NCBI GenBank assembly: GCA_029834535.1
Contig: JAQMWT010000049.1
Coordinates: forward strand, 1-59,825
Length of the DNA: 59,825 bases
Direction: 5' to 3'
Source: Chrysophaeum taylorii
Lineage: Eukaryota; Sar; Pelagophyceae; Pelagomonadales; Pelagomonadaceae
Notes under the pieces: model-generated
Told to the model about the DNA's origin: nothing
The model's database searches: none
What the model saw: only the letters and a program-made list of their open reading frames with translations
Position numbers and translations under genes: made by a program
Shown: positions 10,625 to 19,200 of the stretch, one piece after another
Layout: each line of letters opens with the position of its first letter
Position numbering within the stretch: position 1 is the stretch's first letter

Positions 10625-10948
10625 TGTGGCGGCAACTCCTGACCGCTAAGGCTTACCCTCCCTTTCTCGAGGCTTGATACCCGTTCAACGGGACGCCTTT
10701 CCCCACCTTCCTAGTGACATCATACCTCTCTCTTGTGAGAAGCATTCTTGCTGTATTCTTGTAGCATTCTTGCTATCATGTACCATCTCTCCATCTTGTT
10801 GAGAGGCTTGGTGAGCGTGAGCAAGGAGGTGTGTGACGAGCATATCCGACCCCGAGTCCGTGTTTTCCTCGTTCAGTGAGGTCTAGGACGAGTCGGTGAG
10901 TACCCCCTTTGTCACCCGGGGGTCGGGAGTGGTTTTTCTGTGCCGCCA
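10625..10948 (+). repeat. 3' LTR of copy B
   Basis: Begins TGTGGCGGCAACTCC, matching the LTR start of copy C, and probably ends at TGCCGCCA near 10948; length about 324 bp against 314 bp in copy C. The inner part has diverged strongly. No target duplication can be tested because the 5' end of the copy is missing. Confidence 0.65.
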
Positions 10949-10971
10949 TAGGGGCGCTGGTTGGCGCTCGA

Positions 10972-11515
10972 CGATGACTTCTACGGCGCCCACTTCACAT
11001 AGGCCACCGTCATCGGCGTCGACTTTGGCGTCGTACACCGCATCTGCGAGAAGCACGACTGGCTTGAAGAGTTCTTCGTCCGATTCGCTGATGGCCCGGG
11101 GTTCTTCCACCGCCCGAGAAGCACGCTGGCGCGGGTTGTGAGCAGGGAGGAGGTCGACCAATACCTCCAGGGCCAGGATTTCGCTGACGCCGCAGCTGAA
11201 CAACGGGAGCGCAAGCGCCTGCAATTTGCCATCGGCAAGGTCTGATGGCTGATCGTCGACCCAACTCGCTCGTCGGCGCAACTCATCTGTCCGGGGGACC
11301 AGATTCCACTTCGCAACTCCCAATACCGCATGGCTGCTCTGCGCAAAGGCTGGGCCGCCCTTGGGCCCGAGGAGCGCCAAACCATCGACGAGCTCATCAA
11401 CGAGAACGCCAGTGGACGCTATGGCCGGCCGGCACCCGAAGTAGGATGGCATGAGATCGAGGAGGTGTCCGAACCCATGGATCTTGACCAAACTAACAAC
11501 CGGCCACGACGACGA
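10972..11515 (+). pseudogene. unrecognised coding-like segment with two stops
   Basis: In the frame beginning DDFYGAHF at about 10972 the sequence reads like protein for 180 codons (for example GVDFGVVHRICEKHDW and PEERQTIDELINENASG) and is broken by a TAG at about 11002 and a TGA at about 11241. Charged, helix-rich composition. I do not recognise the family. It could be host gene debris or part of another mobile element interrupted by copy B. Confidence 0.4.
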
Positions 11516-11682
11516 TGACGCCCCGTCTCCCAGGCCGCTCCATGAGCATAGCCGTGTCCTCCTCGATCGAGGCGTCGATCTTACGCCACTTCTCACGCCC
11601 CGTCTCCCAGGCCGCTCCATGAGCGTAGCCATGTCCGACTCGATCGAGGCGTTGATCTTACGCCACTTCCCCTTCCCATAAG
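11514..11682. repeat. tandem duplication of about 80 bp
   Basis: Two units, about 11518-11600 and 11601-11682, both beginning CCCCGTCTCCCAGGCCGCTC and both ending in ATCTTACGCCACTTC, with roughly ten differences. Each codes on the minus strand for a similar peptide (KWRKI.ASIE.D.A.LMERPG), so the duplication lies inside former coding sequence. Confidence 0.75.
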
Positions 11683-11994
11683 GGAGCACCTCCTGGAAGA
11701 GAGGAATGAAGAAGTGAAAGAGGTATGGGCGGTGCTGGATGATGCTCTCCGAAACATGCTTGCGATTGTGTAGCTTGGGCCAAACCAACCAGATGTTTTT
11801 GAGATGGAGCTTGCGAACTTCCTGCCAAAGCTGAACACCGCCGTCGTGCTCGTTGTCTCTGTGTCGTCGGATGCGACCAGTTCGTGGAGCCGCTCCGCCT
11901 CCTCCGCGTCGAGTACGTCGTCCAGATAACCGTCGTCCATTACGGCCCTGGAGAATCGAGCCGCATGGCGCCGCCATGTGCCCCGTGACAGCAC
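11590..11994 (-). pseudogene. unrecognised coding-like segment, minus strand
   Basis: Two minus-strand frames read like one protein joined by a frameshift near 11835: MDDGYLDDVLDAEEAERL from about 11943, then VQLWQEVRKLHLKNIWLV and LFQEVLPYGKGKWRKI down to the tandem duplication. Strong amphipathic character and no stops in the best path suggest real former coding sequence; the family is unknown to me. The 364-codon minus frame 10883-11977 covers only the second half meaningfully. Confidence 0.4.
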
Positions 11995-11999
11995 GATGC

Positions 12000-12459
12000 G
12001 TCAGAAATATACCGCAGATACTTTAAGCAATATCAAGTTAGGGTTATAGTATCATGGTATCGTTCTCCCCGCTGATTGGTAAGTGTCGGGTGATTAATGC
12101 GTGCGCGAAACCGTCGTCGCCAGATCAGTATATCAGTACATTGCATACTAACCGGATCGCAAAAAACGGGAAGTTCAATGTGCGTCACGTCTGTGTGTCT
12201 GTCTGTCCGTGTGTCCTGTCAGTCTTCCGTATTTCCCTTTTACATGCCAGAAAGAGAAATTACCTATAGGACGCAAGACTGCTTCCAAACCAGGGAAGAA
12301 AGAAGATAAAGAAAAAAGATAAGCCGTAAGTAACTTGCTAGAAAGAGAAATTACCTATAGGGCGCAAGACTGCTTAGGGCGTCTTCCGGTTTTTCTCGCG
12401 GTAAACCGCGTCGTGGCTCGCCCCTTCGTGGAGAGCGACGGCGGACCGCCGGGCGGCCC
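12000..12459. other. non-coding stretch with a 34-bp direct repeat
   Basis: A-rich, no convincing frame. A segment beginning AGAAAGAGAAATTACCTATA and ending AAGACTGCTT occurs at about 12249-12283 and again at about 12341-12375. I see no further structure. Confidence 0.5.
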
Positions 12460-12786
12460 GGGATGACGAGACAAACCGTCCGGCGCTCGGCGAGGCGGGG
12501 GATCATGCGGGAAAACGAAAGAGGCGCAAGTTCCTTTGAAAAGGAACTGGTACTCGAGTGTCCTCGCACAGAAGCGGAAATGGCGAAGAGAAAGTGTACA
12601 AGCGCGCTGTTGATGCGTGGAGGCGCTTGTGGCGTCTTCGAGACGATCGCTTTCTCGAGCGCGAACGTGCGGTCCGTCGCGACAGATGGGGCGATTGCGG
12701 GCCGCTCGTCGTGTAGCTCTTGCCGCCGGCGACGAGGATGCGGCGATGCTGCTTGAGCGTCAACGCGAGGCCAAGCGTATTGCAAT
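12460..12786 (+). pseudogene. interrupted ORF, left half (disrupted by element C)
   Basis: Just left of element C the plus strand encodes Arg/Glu-rich helix: RDDRFLERERAVRRDRW, then in another frame AAGDEDAAMLLERQREAKR, ending at the target duplication. The right half resumes at 23967 with ERRDDRLEEAHAGDEDAMRA. Repeats of this type (RQREARR-like) occur near the N-terminus of Helitron-associated proteins, but the match is only in composition, so the identity stays open. Confidence 0.45.
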
Positions 12787-13478
12787 TGTGGCGTAAGGAG
12801 AATTTAGGCCTACCTGGCGTGCCTTCGAATCCTGGCTCGCCGCTCGCGTCCGTGCCCTTGATGGAGTCACTGGACGAGGATGGCCGTTCTCCCCCCACAC
12901 TAACTAACTAACTTCAGACCTCTCCCGAGCATGGGAGCCAGGCCGGACCGACAGGAGCCAGTCCGGAATCACGGGCCTGTAGACGAGGGGCGCCGAAAGG
13001 TGGGTCGGCGGAGAGTGATCATCAGGCTGGTCGCCATGCGACGAGGAGACCGCGATGTGACTGACAACCAACTCGTCGATAACCTTCCGTCTGCGCCCCG
13101 CGGCCATACCCCGTCCCACTGCGAACGTTCCGGCTGCCAACCGGCCCGCCCGGGAGGCGAATAGGTGCCAACCTACGCCGGGAGGGCGGATGCCCTCGCA
13201 AGGCTCAGGATTCATGAGGCACCGTCCTCCATCGCAACCATGCGGTTGGCGTTCAGGGTAAGGGACTCCCCCCACACAACCTCAAACAACTTCCGTGCCT
13301 GGTCCTCACAACTTGAGGATCGGCTGTTGCTTTATGATTAAGAACACTTGAATCACAGAAATCAAGGAAGATGATGTCATAGAGAAAACGGACATCATCA
13401 GAACGGAGTACGGTGCCCCTGATAATGGGGGGGCCCTAGAAGAGGGGTAAGCCTTAGGTGGCGGGAGTTGCCGCCACA
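12787..13478 (-). repeat. 3' LTR of element C, containing a SINE
   Basis: Starts (minus strand) TGTGGCGGCAACTCCC at 13478 and ends CTTACGCCACA at 12787. Without the SINE and its target duplication it is about 315 bp and pairs with the 5' LTR, differing at roughly 20 sites (about 6 percent, counted by eye). Confidence 0.93.
12901..13265 (-). mobile_element. SINE copy 1 (full length)
   Basis: Tail (GTTA)n at 12901, head at 13265. Flanked by ctccccccacac at 12889-12900 and 13266-13277. The 5' LTR of the same element has the uninterrupted site ctcccgccacac at 23755-23766, so this SINE inserted after element C. A 77-codon frame on one strand and a frame of about 100 codons on the other recur in other young copies and are not counted as genes. 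Confidence 0.93.
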
Positions 13479-13491
13479 GGACTCCCCTGGT
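13479..13491 (-). other. polypurine tract, element C
   Basis: Minus strand CCAGGGGAGTCC directly before the 3' LTR, 28 bp after the pol stop; same element as in copy B. Confidence 0.75.
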
Positions 13492-13518
13492 AAGAATTCG
13501 AGCTGCCCCAGCGAGGTG

Positions 13519-14388
13519 CTAGCGCGAGGAGCGCGGCTTCGCCTTACGAGCATCTCGTGAACGAATCTTCTGGTAAACGCGGGTGATGACCGGTTCAGGA
13601 ACTCGGCCACTGCGCAAAGTAAACTCGGGGATCAACACATCAATCTCGTGCGGAGCGAAATCCGTGACACAAGGAGTTGTGTTGGAGGAAATTCTGGACT
13701 TGTCGGTGGAACTTCGACCTTCAACGTCCTTGAACTCGGGCTTGAGCTTGCGGTGCGAAAGGTGAGAGGTCGGCTTGAAATAAGCGACATCATCGTTCGG
13801 ACCCAAATCGGAGTAGAAATGTAGAGCAACACGATCATTTTGGTAATCGTAAGGCTCGTAAACTTCAGCAACATAAATCTTCTTGCGCCAATCAGAGCGC
13901 TTCCGGTCAGGAATCCGGAAAACAACAAACTTACCGTGCTGATAATCATCACGGAAGGTTTCTTCGGGTTTGCGGATGGTTTGATCAACGATCGGAGGTA
14001 CCATCACAGGCGTGATCTGACTAACATGAACACGTCGTTCTTCGGGCGGAGAGTCGAGAGACTCAATCCTATAGGTGACCCGGGAAAGGCGTTCCTTGGT
14101 ATTAAACGGGCCGCGCCATTCCGGTCGAAGTTTGTTCTGAAGGAAAGGAACGTAGAGCAAAACGTGCGATCCTCCCTTGTATTCAACATCAACACGATCG
14201 GCATTGTAGGCCAATCGTTGTTTCTTTAAAGCTTTATCACGAGCCTCGCGGACGATCTTCGTATAATACTTCAGTCGTTCACGAGTTTCAGCGACGGCAT
14301 CAGAGCGAGTCTTCGGCAACAATCGCGTATCAAAGTCCATAAGCGTGTAGTCAGTCGGCAGCATCGGCTGACGGTTCAGGCGCAGCAT
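13519..14388 (-). CDS. integrase tail, GPF module and C-terminal domain, element C
   Basis: Continues the 14431-16173 frame after a TGA. It begins in the integrase tail (MLRLNRQPMLPTDY), has the GPF module (LRPEWRGPF, VTYRIESLDSPPEERRV) and then the family's conserved end: HGKFVVFRIPD, WRKKIYVAEVYEP, DRVALHFYSDLGPND and FTLRSGRVPEPV. The last 40 residues are basic (KIRSRDARKAKPRSSR). It probably helps choose chromatin targets, as chromodomains do in chromoviruses; that role is inferred only from its position. Confidence 0.8.
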   Translation of the reverse strand: MLRLNRQPMLPTDYTLMDFDTRLLPKTRSDAVAETRERLKYYTKIVREARDKALKKQRLAYNADRVDVEYKGGSHVLLYVPFLQNKLRPEWRGPFNTKERLSRVTYRIESLDSPPEERRVHVSQITPVMVPPIVDQTIRKPEETFRDDYQHGKFVVFRIPDRKRSDWRKKIYVAEVYEPYDYQNDRVALHFYSDLGPNDDVAYFKPTSHLSHRKLKPEFKDVEGRSSTDKSRISSNTTPCVTDFAPHEIDVLIPEFTLRSGRVPEPVITRVYQKIRSRDARKAKPRSSR

Positions 14389-14430
14389 AAAGGGGGAAAT
14401 CTGCGTGCCTGGAATAAACTCGCGGTTGTA

Positions 14431-16173
14431 TCAAAACGCAATATAATGGGCAAAGTCGGGCCAATCCGCGATGTTCCGGCCTTGGAGGCAAGCACGGAGG
14501 AAAGCCTTGATAAATCGGTTGACACGCTCAGCCGGGTTCGACTGGGCATGATAAGGAATCGTAGTTTGGTATCGTGTGTTGAAGAGATGGCAAAACTCGC
14601 GCATCAACTTGTTCACGAACTCTTTACCGTTGTCGGTACGAATCATCTGGGGCAAGTAGCCCTTGAGGAGGATGTTAATGACAAAAGACTCGAGGACAGA
14701 CTCGGCAGTCTTATCGTTCAAAACATCCAGAATCAAGAAATGCGAGAACGGATCAAAAAATACTAGAAGATACGTCTCGGGACCAGCGCTGGGCAAAGGT
14801 CCAAATAAATCCATGCAAAGAACAGCACCATCACCATCGTAGACGGGCTGCTGCAAGAGTCCAGCTCGTTTCGGCTCCGGCGTACGAGCTTTCTGGCAAA
14901 CTAAACATTCAGCAATGAAGACTCCAACTTCGTTCGACATGTGGGGCCACCAAAATCGTTCTTGGATAGCCTGGACGGTACTGTGACGTCCCATATGACC
15001 ACCGTTAACCGGAGTGTCATGGTAGAGTCGAATAATGCGCTTGCGCAACGTAGCAGGTGCAACAATCATCGGGTGCAAATCAGCAGAAATGCGGTAAAGA
15101 ACGTCTTTAACGACTTCGAATCGTTCGTTCGCTCGGGAACGTCGCGGCGTCTGACCTTGGGCCATTCGGTAGCGAATATCCTCGCAAGTAGCATCAGATT
15201 CTTGCTCACGTGCGATCTCAGCGAGCGTCATATTATCGGGTATCTTATCGATATAATCTTTGTAAGCGGCTGCGTCCTTGAAGATCTGTGGCTCATCGCG
15301 CGCACGGTTCTTCCGACGTTGTCTCGTAGCGTGAGACGTAGCCAATTTCATCGGATCCTTTTCAGGATCTTCTTCCTCGTCTTCCGGCAGTTCGGTCGTA
15401 ACAAACGACATTATGAAGTGGCAGCCGGAGGCGGGAACTCCTCGGTCATCAACAGGTCGGGGGAGCTCTTGGAACACCAAATAAGCGTGGTTCAAAGGTT
15501 CTCCAAACTCGTCAGTCTCGATGACATGATCTATCGGATTGCGGGAGAGACAGTCAGGGATACTCATTCCCGGTGACTTTCCCGGCTTGTAACCAAGTTC
15601 AGGGTCAAAATTGGCGAGGCGCATCGCCCAACGAGCAAGCTGCCCAGACGAGTGCGTCGCCTTACGTAAAAACGTCAAATTTCGGTGATCGGTCTCCAAA
15701 ACAGTCCGGTGCCCTTCGATGTAGGCTCGAAAGTGCTCTAGAGAAAGTATAACTGCCAGCAGCTCTAGCCGACGGGGCTCGTAATTGCGCATCTCCTTCG
15801 GCACAGCTCGGCTCCAATATTCAATCACTCGTTCTTCTCGAGTCACTCTTCCGGCATCGTCCTTGACTTCGACAATCTGGAAGAGATATGCTCCAAGTCC
15901 ATCCTTGGAAGCATCGGCTCGGATATGAAAAGGCAGATCATAATCGGGGTGGTAGACTCCACGGGAATCAACCAAAGCTTCAATAATCGTATCCCAAGCT
16001 TTCTGACACTCGGGCGTCCACTCGAACTTTACACCTTCGAGGCATAATCGTCTCAGCGGTTCCACGATCTTCGAGTAGCCCTTCACATATCGCCGGCAAT
16101 AACTACTCATGCCGATGGAAGAGCGCATCTGGGTCTTCGGGAAAGTATTCGGCAAAGTACCTGGAATCGGCAT
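14431..16173 (-). CDS. RT end, RNase H and integrase, element C
   Basis: 580 codons in the same frame as the long upstream ORF, from which it is separated by one TAA at 16216. The N-terminus is the RT thumb (IGMSSYCRRYVKGYSKI), then RNase H with FHIRADASKDGLGAYLF, EMRNYEPRRLELLAVIL and ETDHRNLTFLRK. Integrase follows: HDTPVNGGHMGRHST ... CLVCQKART (HHCC), CMDLFGPLP, RTDNGKEF and NPAERVNR. It ends at a TGA that replaces the TGC of AFCYNR seen in copy B, a single-base nonsense change. Confidence 0.9.
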   Translation of the reverse strand: MPIPGTLPNTFPKTQMRSSIGMSSYCRRYVKGYSKIVEPLRRLCLEGVKFEWTPECQKAWDTIIEALVDSRGVYHPDYDLPFHIRADASKDGLGAYLFQIVEVKDDAGRVTREERVIEYWSRAVPKEMRNYEPRRLELLAVILSLEHFRAYIEGHRTVLETDHRNLTFLRKATHSSGQLARWAMRLANFDPELGYKPGKSPGMSIPDCLSRNPIDHVIETDEFGEPLNHAYLVFQELPRPVDDRGVPASGCHFIMSFVTTELPEDEEEDPEKDPMKLATSHATRQRRKNRARDEPQIFKDAAAYKDYIDKIPDNMTLAEIAREQESDATCEDIRYRMAQGQTPRRSRANERFEVVKDVLYRISADLHPMIVAPATLRKRIIRLYHDTPVNGGHMGRHSTVQAIQERFWWPHMSNEVGVFIAECLVCQKARTPEPKRAGLLQQPVYDGDGAVLCMDLFGPLPSAGPETYLLVFFDPFSHFLILDVLNDKTAESVLESFVINILLKGYLPQMIRTDNGKEFVNKLMREFCHLFNTRYQTTIPYHAQSNPAERVNRFIKAFLRACLQGRNIADWPDFAHYIAF

Positions 16174-16215
16174 CTTCTGCAGTGCTTCCAGCGTCTTCGG
16201 ATTCGGCTTCCAGCC

Positions 16216-19200
16216 TTATGGGGTCAAAATGTGTCCCAGAAATTCAATATCATCCTTGAGAAGGTGGAACGTCGCGATTCGACCGCTGTACCCTCTCTGT
16301 GCCAAATGACACATCACTGCGATCGAAACTTGCAAATGTCGATGAAGATCGTCAGATCCCATCATAATATCGTCAACAAACGCAACCAGGTCTCGATATA
16401 TCCATTGCGAAAGGTCGCTCGCCATTTGCTTGCTGAAAAGAGCTCCGGCCGTCTTCACACCTAGAGGTAATCGCAAGAAAGTATGAGCACCAAGTGGGCT
16501 AACCATCGTGACAGCGTCTTGCGCTGTCGGATCCAGACGAAGGTTGTGGTATCCCCATCTAATATCAATGCATGTCCGCCATCGTCGCATGGCGAGAAAA
16601 GCTAAAGCATCATCTTGTCGAATGTTCGGCCAACTGTCATTGACCAATTGATCGTTGAGCTGACGTAAGTCAACTGCAGCACGGAACGCGTTTGACGTTC
16701 CAATCTCAGCTCCTTTCTTCGGAAGCATCAACACAGGAAAGCCCCAAGGTGAGTTGGCCGGACGAATGACTCCATCCCGGCACCACTCGCTGATCTGCTT
16801 GCGGAGACAATCGAGCTTCGCAGGCGTCAATCGGTAGGGCGTCATCTTAATCGGTCGCGGATTCGCGTCTTTGAATCGTAGAGACACAGGAGGCGAGTCC
16901 ACAGGTCTCATAATCGGGTCGAAAAAGGCCCAAGAATATTGCACACAGTGACGGAGCATCAGTTTCGCCTCGTCATCTAAGTGCGGATTGTCAGGAATTC
17001 CTAACTCCTGAACAACCTTGTCAACTTCTTCCTTCGTAGGAATTTGAACTTTCATTGCTTCGTTGTCCTTGACATGCTCAGGAGTTTGCGGCAGCGGTGC
17101 ACCCTCAGCATCGCGCGGCGCATCTTTCCATGGCACATCGAACTTCTTCTCATATTTTAGTCTCACTTCCGGGTGGCTTTTGTTGATCCTCTCGCCTTTG
17201 ACACGAACGCTCGGCTCGCTCTTAATCTTCGGTTCCCGATCTCGCTCAGGATCTGGCGGAACGTCCAAATTTGGTTGTCGGGGGGGCCCAGCAGAAGAAG
17301 CATGAGACGTCCCCGGCTCATCTGTTGCAGGCGGAATCAACGGTACCTCTGGAGGTTTCCATTTGGTGCGATCTTGGAGATCATCAGTCGACACCCATCT
17401 TACGACACGTGTGCGCGTGTTTAACAGCGGAACTTGTACGTGACGAAGGGTGGTTTCATCAATTTGCAAATAATAATCAAACGGTCGGTCTGCAGGACTC
17501 AACGCCGACGGCAAAGCTTCGCCGCTCAGGTGAAAATCCTTGGTCACAGAGTTGTGCAGATCGAGTACTAATAAAGTCATCGTGTCTGGTGGCACGACGG
17601 ACGCCAAGTGTTTCAACGAGGTCGTCCTGGAGAAGCCGGCCCAATCAAAATCAAGGGGCATTGTCAGCAACTCCGAAGTCATTTTCAGATTCAAAGATCT
17701 GTAATCGGAACGGTGCGGTCCTACGCGAAGCGGGACACGCGTAACGGTATAAGCTGCGTCTGTCGCGGCTCGTGATGATCCTAAATTGTTCATCTGAAGT
17801 AAATGTCGTTCGTCGGCGTAGCCAAGCGCAGCGGCGAACTCTTGTTGCATATTCTTGCAAGTCTTTGGAACTGCGCGCAAATGGAGCGGATGGCTGGAAA
17901 CCAACAATCGCACGCGACAGCTCATCAAACTGGGCGTTATGTCGTAAAAATTGACGACGTACACGTAAGGGTGCAAACGTGCAACGTAAGAAATAATCGA
18001 AGCCTCCTGCTCTATCAACCACATGAAGAAACCAGCCATCTTGCATAATTTCATCGTCCAGTGGGTAGCGGTGACTCCCTTCCCAACATCTCTGGAAGTC
18101 AAGTTGCACAGAGCGGAGTGTACGCAGGGTGGCGACGCGACACACATCGACGACGACCATTCCGCGTAGGGTAAATAAGATTCGATCAACCGTAAGGTTG
18201 TAACATAGCGACCACACAGTGTGTGCTGCACCACAGGAATATTCGGAAAGTTCTTGTGGTGGATCTGGTTGGCGGTATCCGACGCATCGAGTGCTAGCAC
18301 GACTCGAAACGACGTTCCACACATTTCGTTGGCTCGTTGGAGACCTAAGGTGCTGCCTCCGGCTCCACTGAACAGCATCACCACCTTGCGATAAGTGATT
18401 GGAAGCCATTGAACCTTTTCGTATCGGCGGCGGATCTCCGCTTCGGTGATCTCGCGGCATTTCTTTTCATCTTCTTCTGACCTTCGAGCAAAATCGTCGT
18501 TGCCTTCGGGTCGTTTGACGGTGGACTTGTCCGCAACAGCGGTCGCAGCGTCCTTCTGCGCTGTGCTCAGCAGCATCGGCGGGGGAGATTCGTCGCAGTG
18601 CGTCAAGTGACTAGCGACAGGAACGGTGAAAGAAAGGTCCCCCTTGTCGTATCCTTCTTCGCATTCTTTCGTAAGTTCGTTGATCGTAGAAACGTTCAAC
18701 TCATCTTCGTACCTAACGATATCGCCAATCGCAAGGACTTCGCCTTGAGTGACGACCGTCGGCACTTCTTCCGCGGCAGTAACCGCAACCCGAGCAGCGG
18801 ACCGGTCGTGCTCTTCGCAAGAAGAACACATTCCTTCGACAACTCCCAACTGCTCGTTCTCAGCAAACGTAGCGACGAAAACCTGTCCCATTTCCATAGG
18901 TTTCGACAAAATAACCGGTAGATTGTAAGTTCGACCGGGCTCGATTTGAAGCGTGCGCGCAGCGTAAGCCACTACTCCTCGCGCGTCTTCTCCCGGAGCC
19001 GGGGAGAATTTGGTCGTAGCATGTCCCCGCGTAGCCAAGGCTACCGTACGTTCCGGCGGCGGGCTTCGGAGATCTTTAATCGTGCTCAAACGAGCGTAAA
19101 CTCGAGTCTTGACCAGGTCGAGACTCTTCCGAAAGGCATCGTGTTGATGATTGTAAATCGGCACGGTTATCGGATCTCGATCGTAAATAGATCGAAAGGT

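Larger units (their letters stand above)
5776..10948 (+). mobile_element. Ty3/gypsy-type retrotransposon with MTase domain, copy B (5' truncated)
   Basis: This copy starts abruptly inside MTase motif I at about 5776, head to head with copy A, and continues through MTase, RT, RNase H, integrase, GPF and C-terminal modules to a stop at 10594, a polypurine tract and one LTR. Gag and protease are missing. Copies A and B form a long inverted repeat: arms of roughly 4.2 kb (1-4200 and 5776-10000) around a spacer of about 1.6 kb. Confidence 0.9.

Noticed and set aside
10883..11977. 364-codon minus-strand frame as one intact gene
   Set aside because: Only its first third reads like protein; the rest is antisense to a better plus-strand frame and contains low-complexity Arg/Ser from the tandem duplication.
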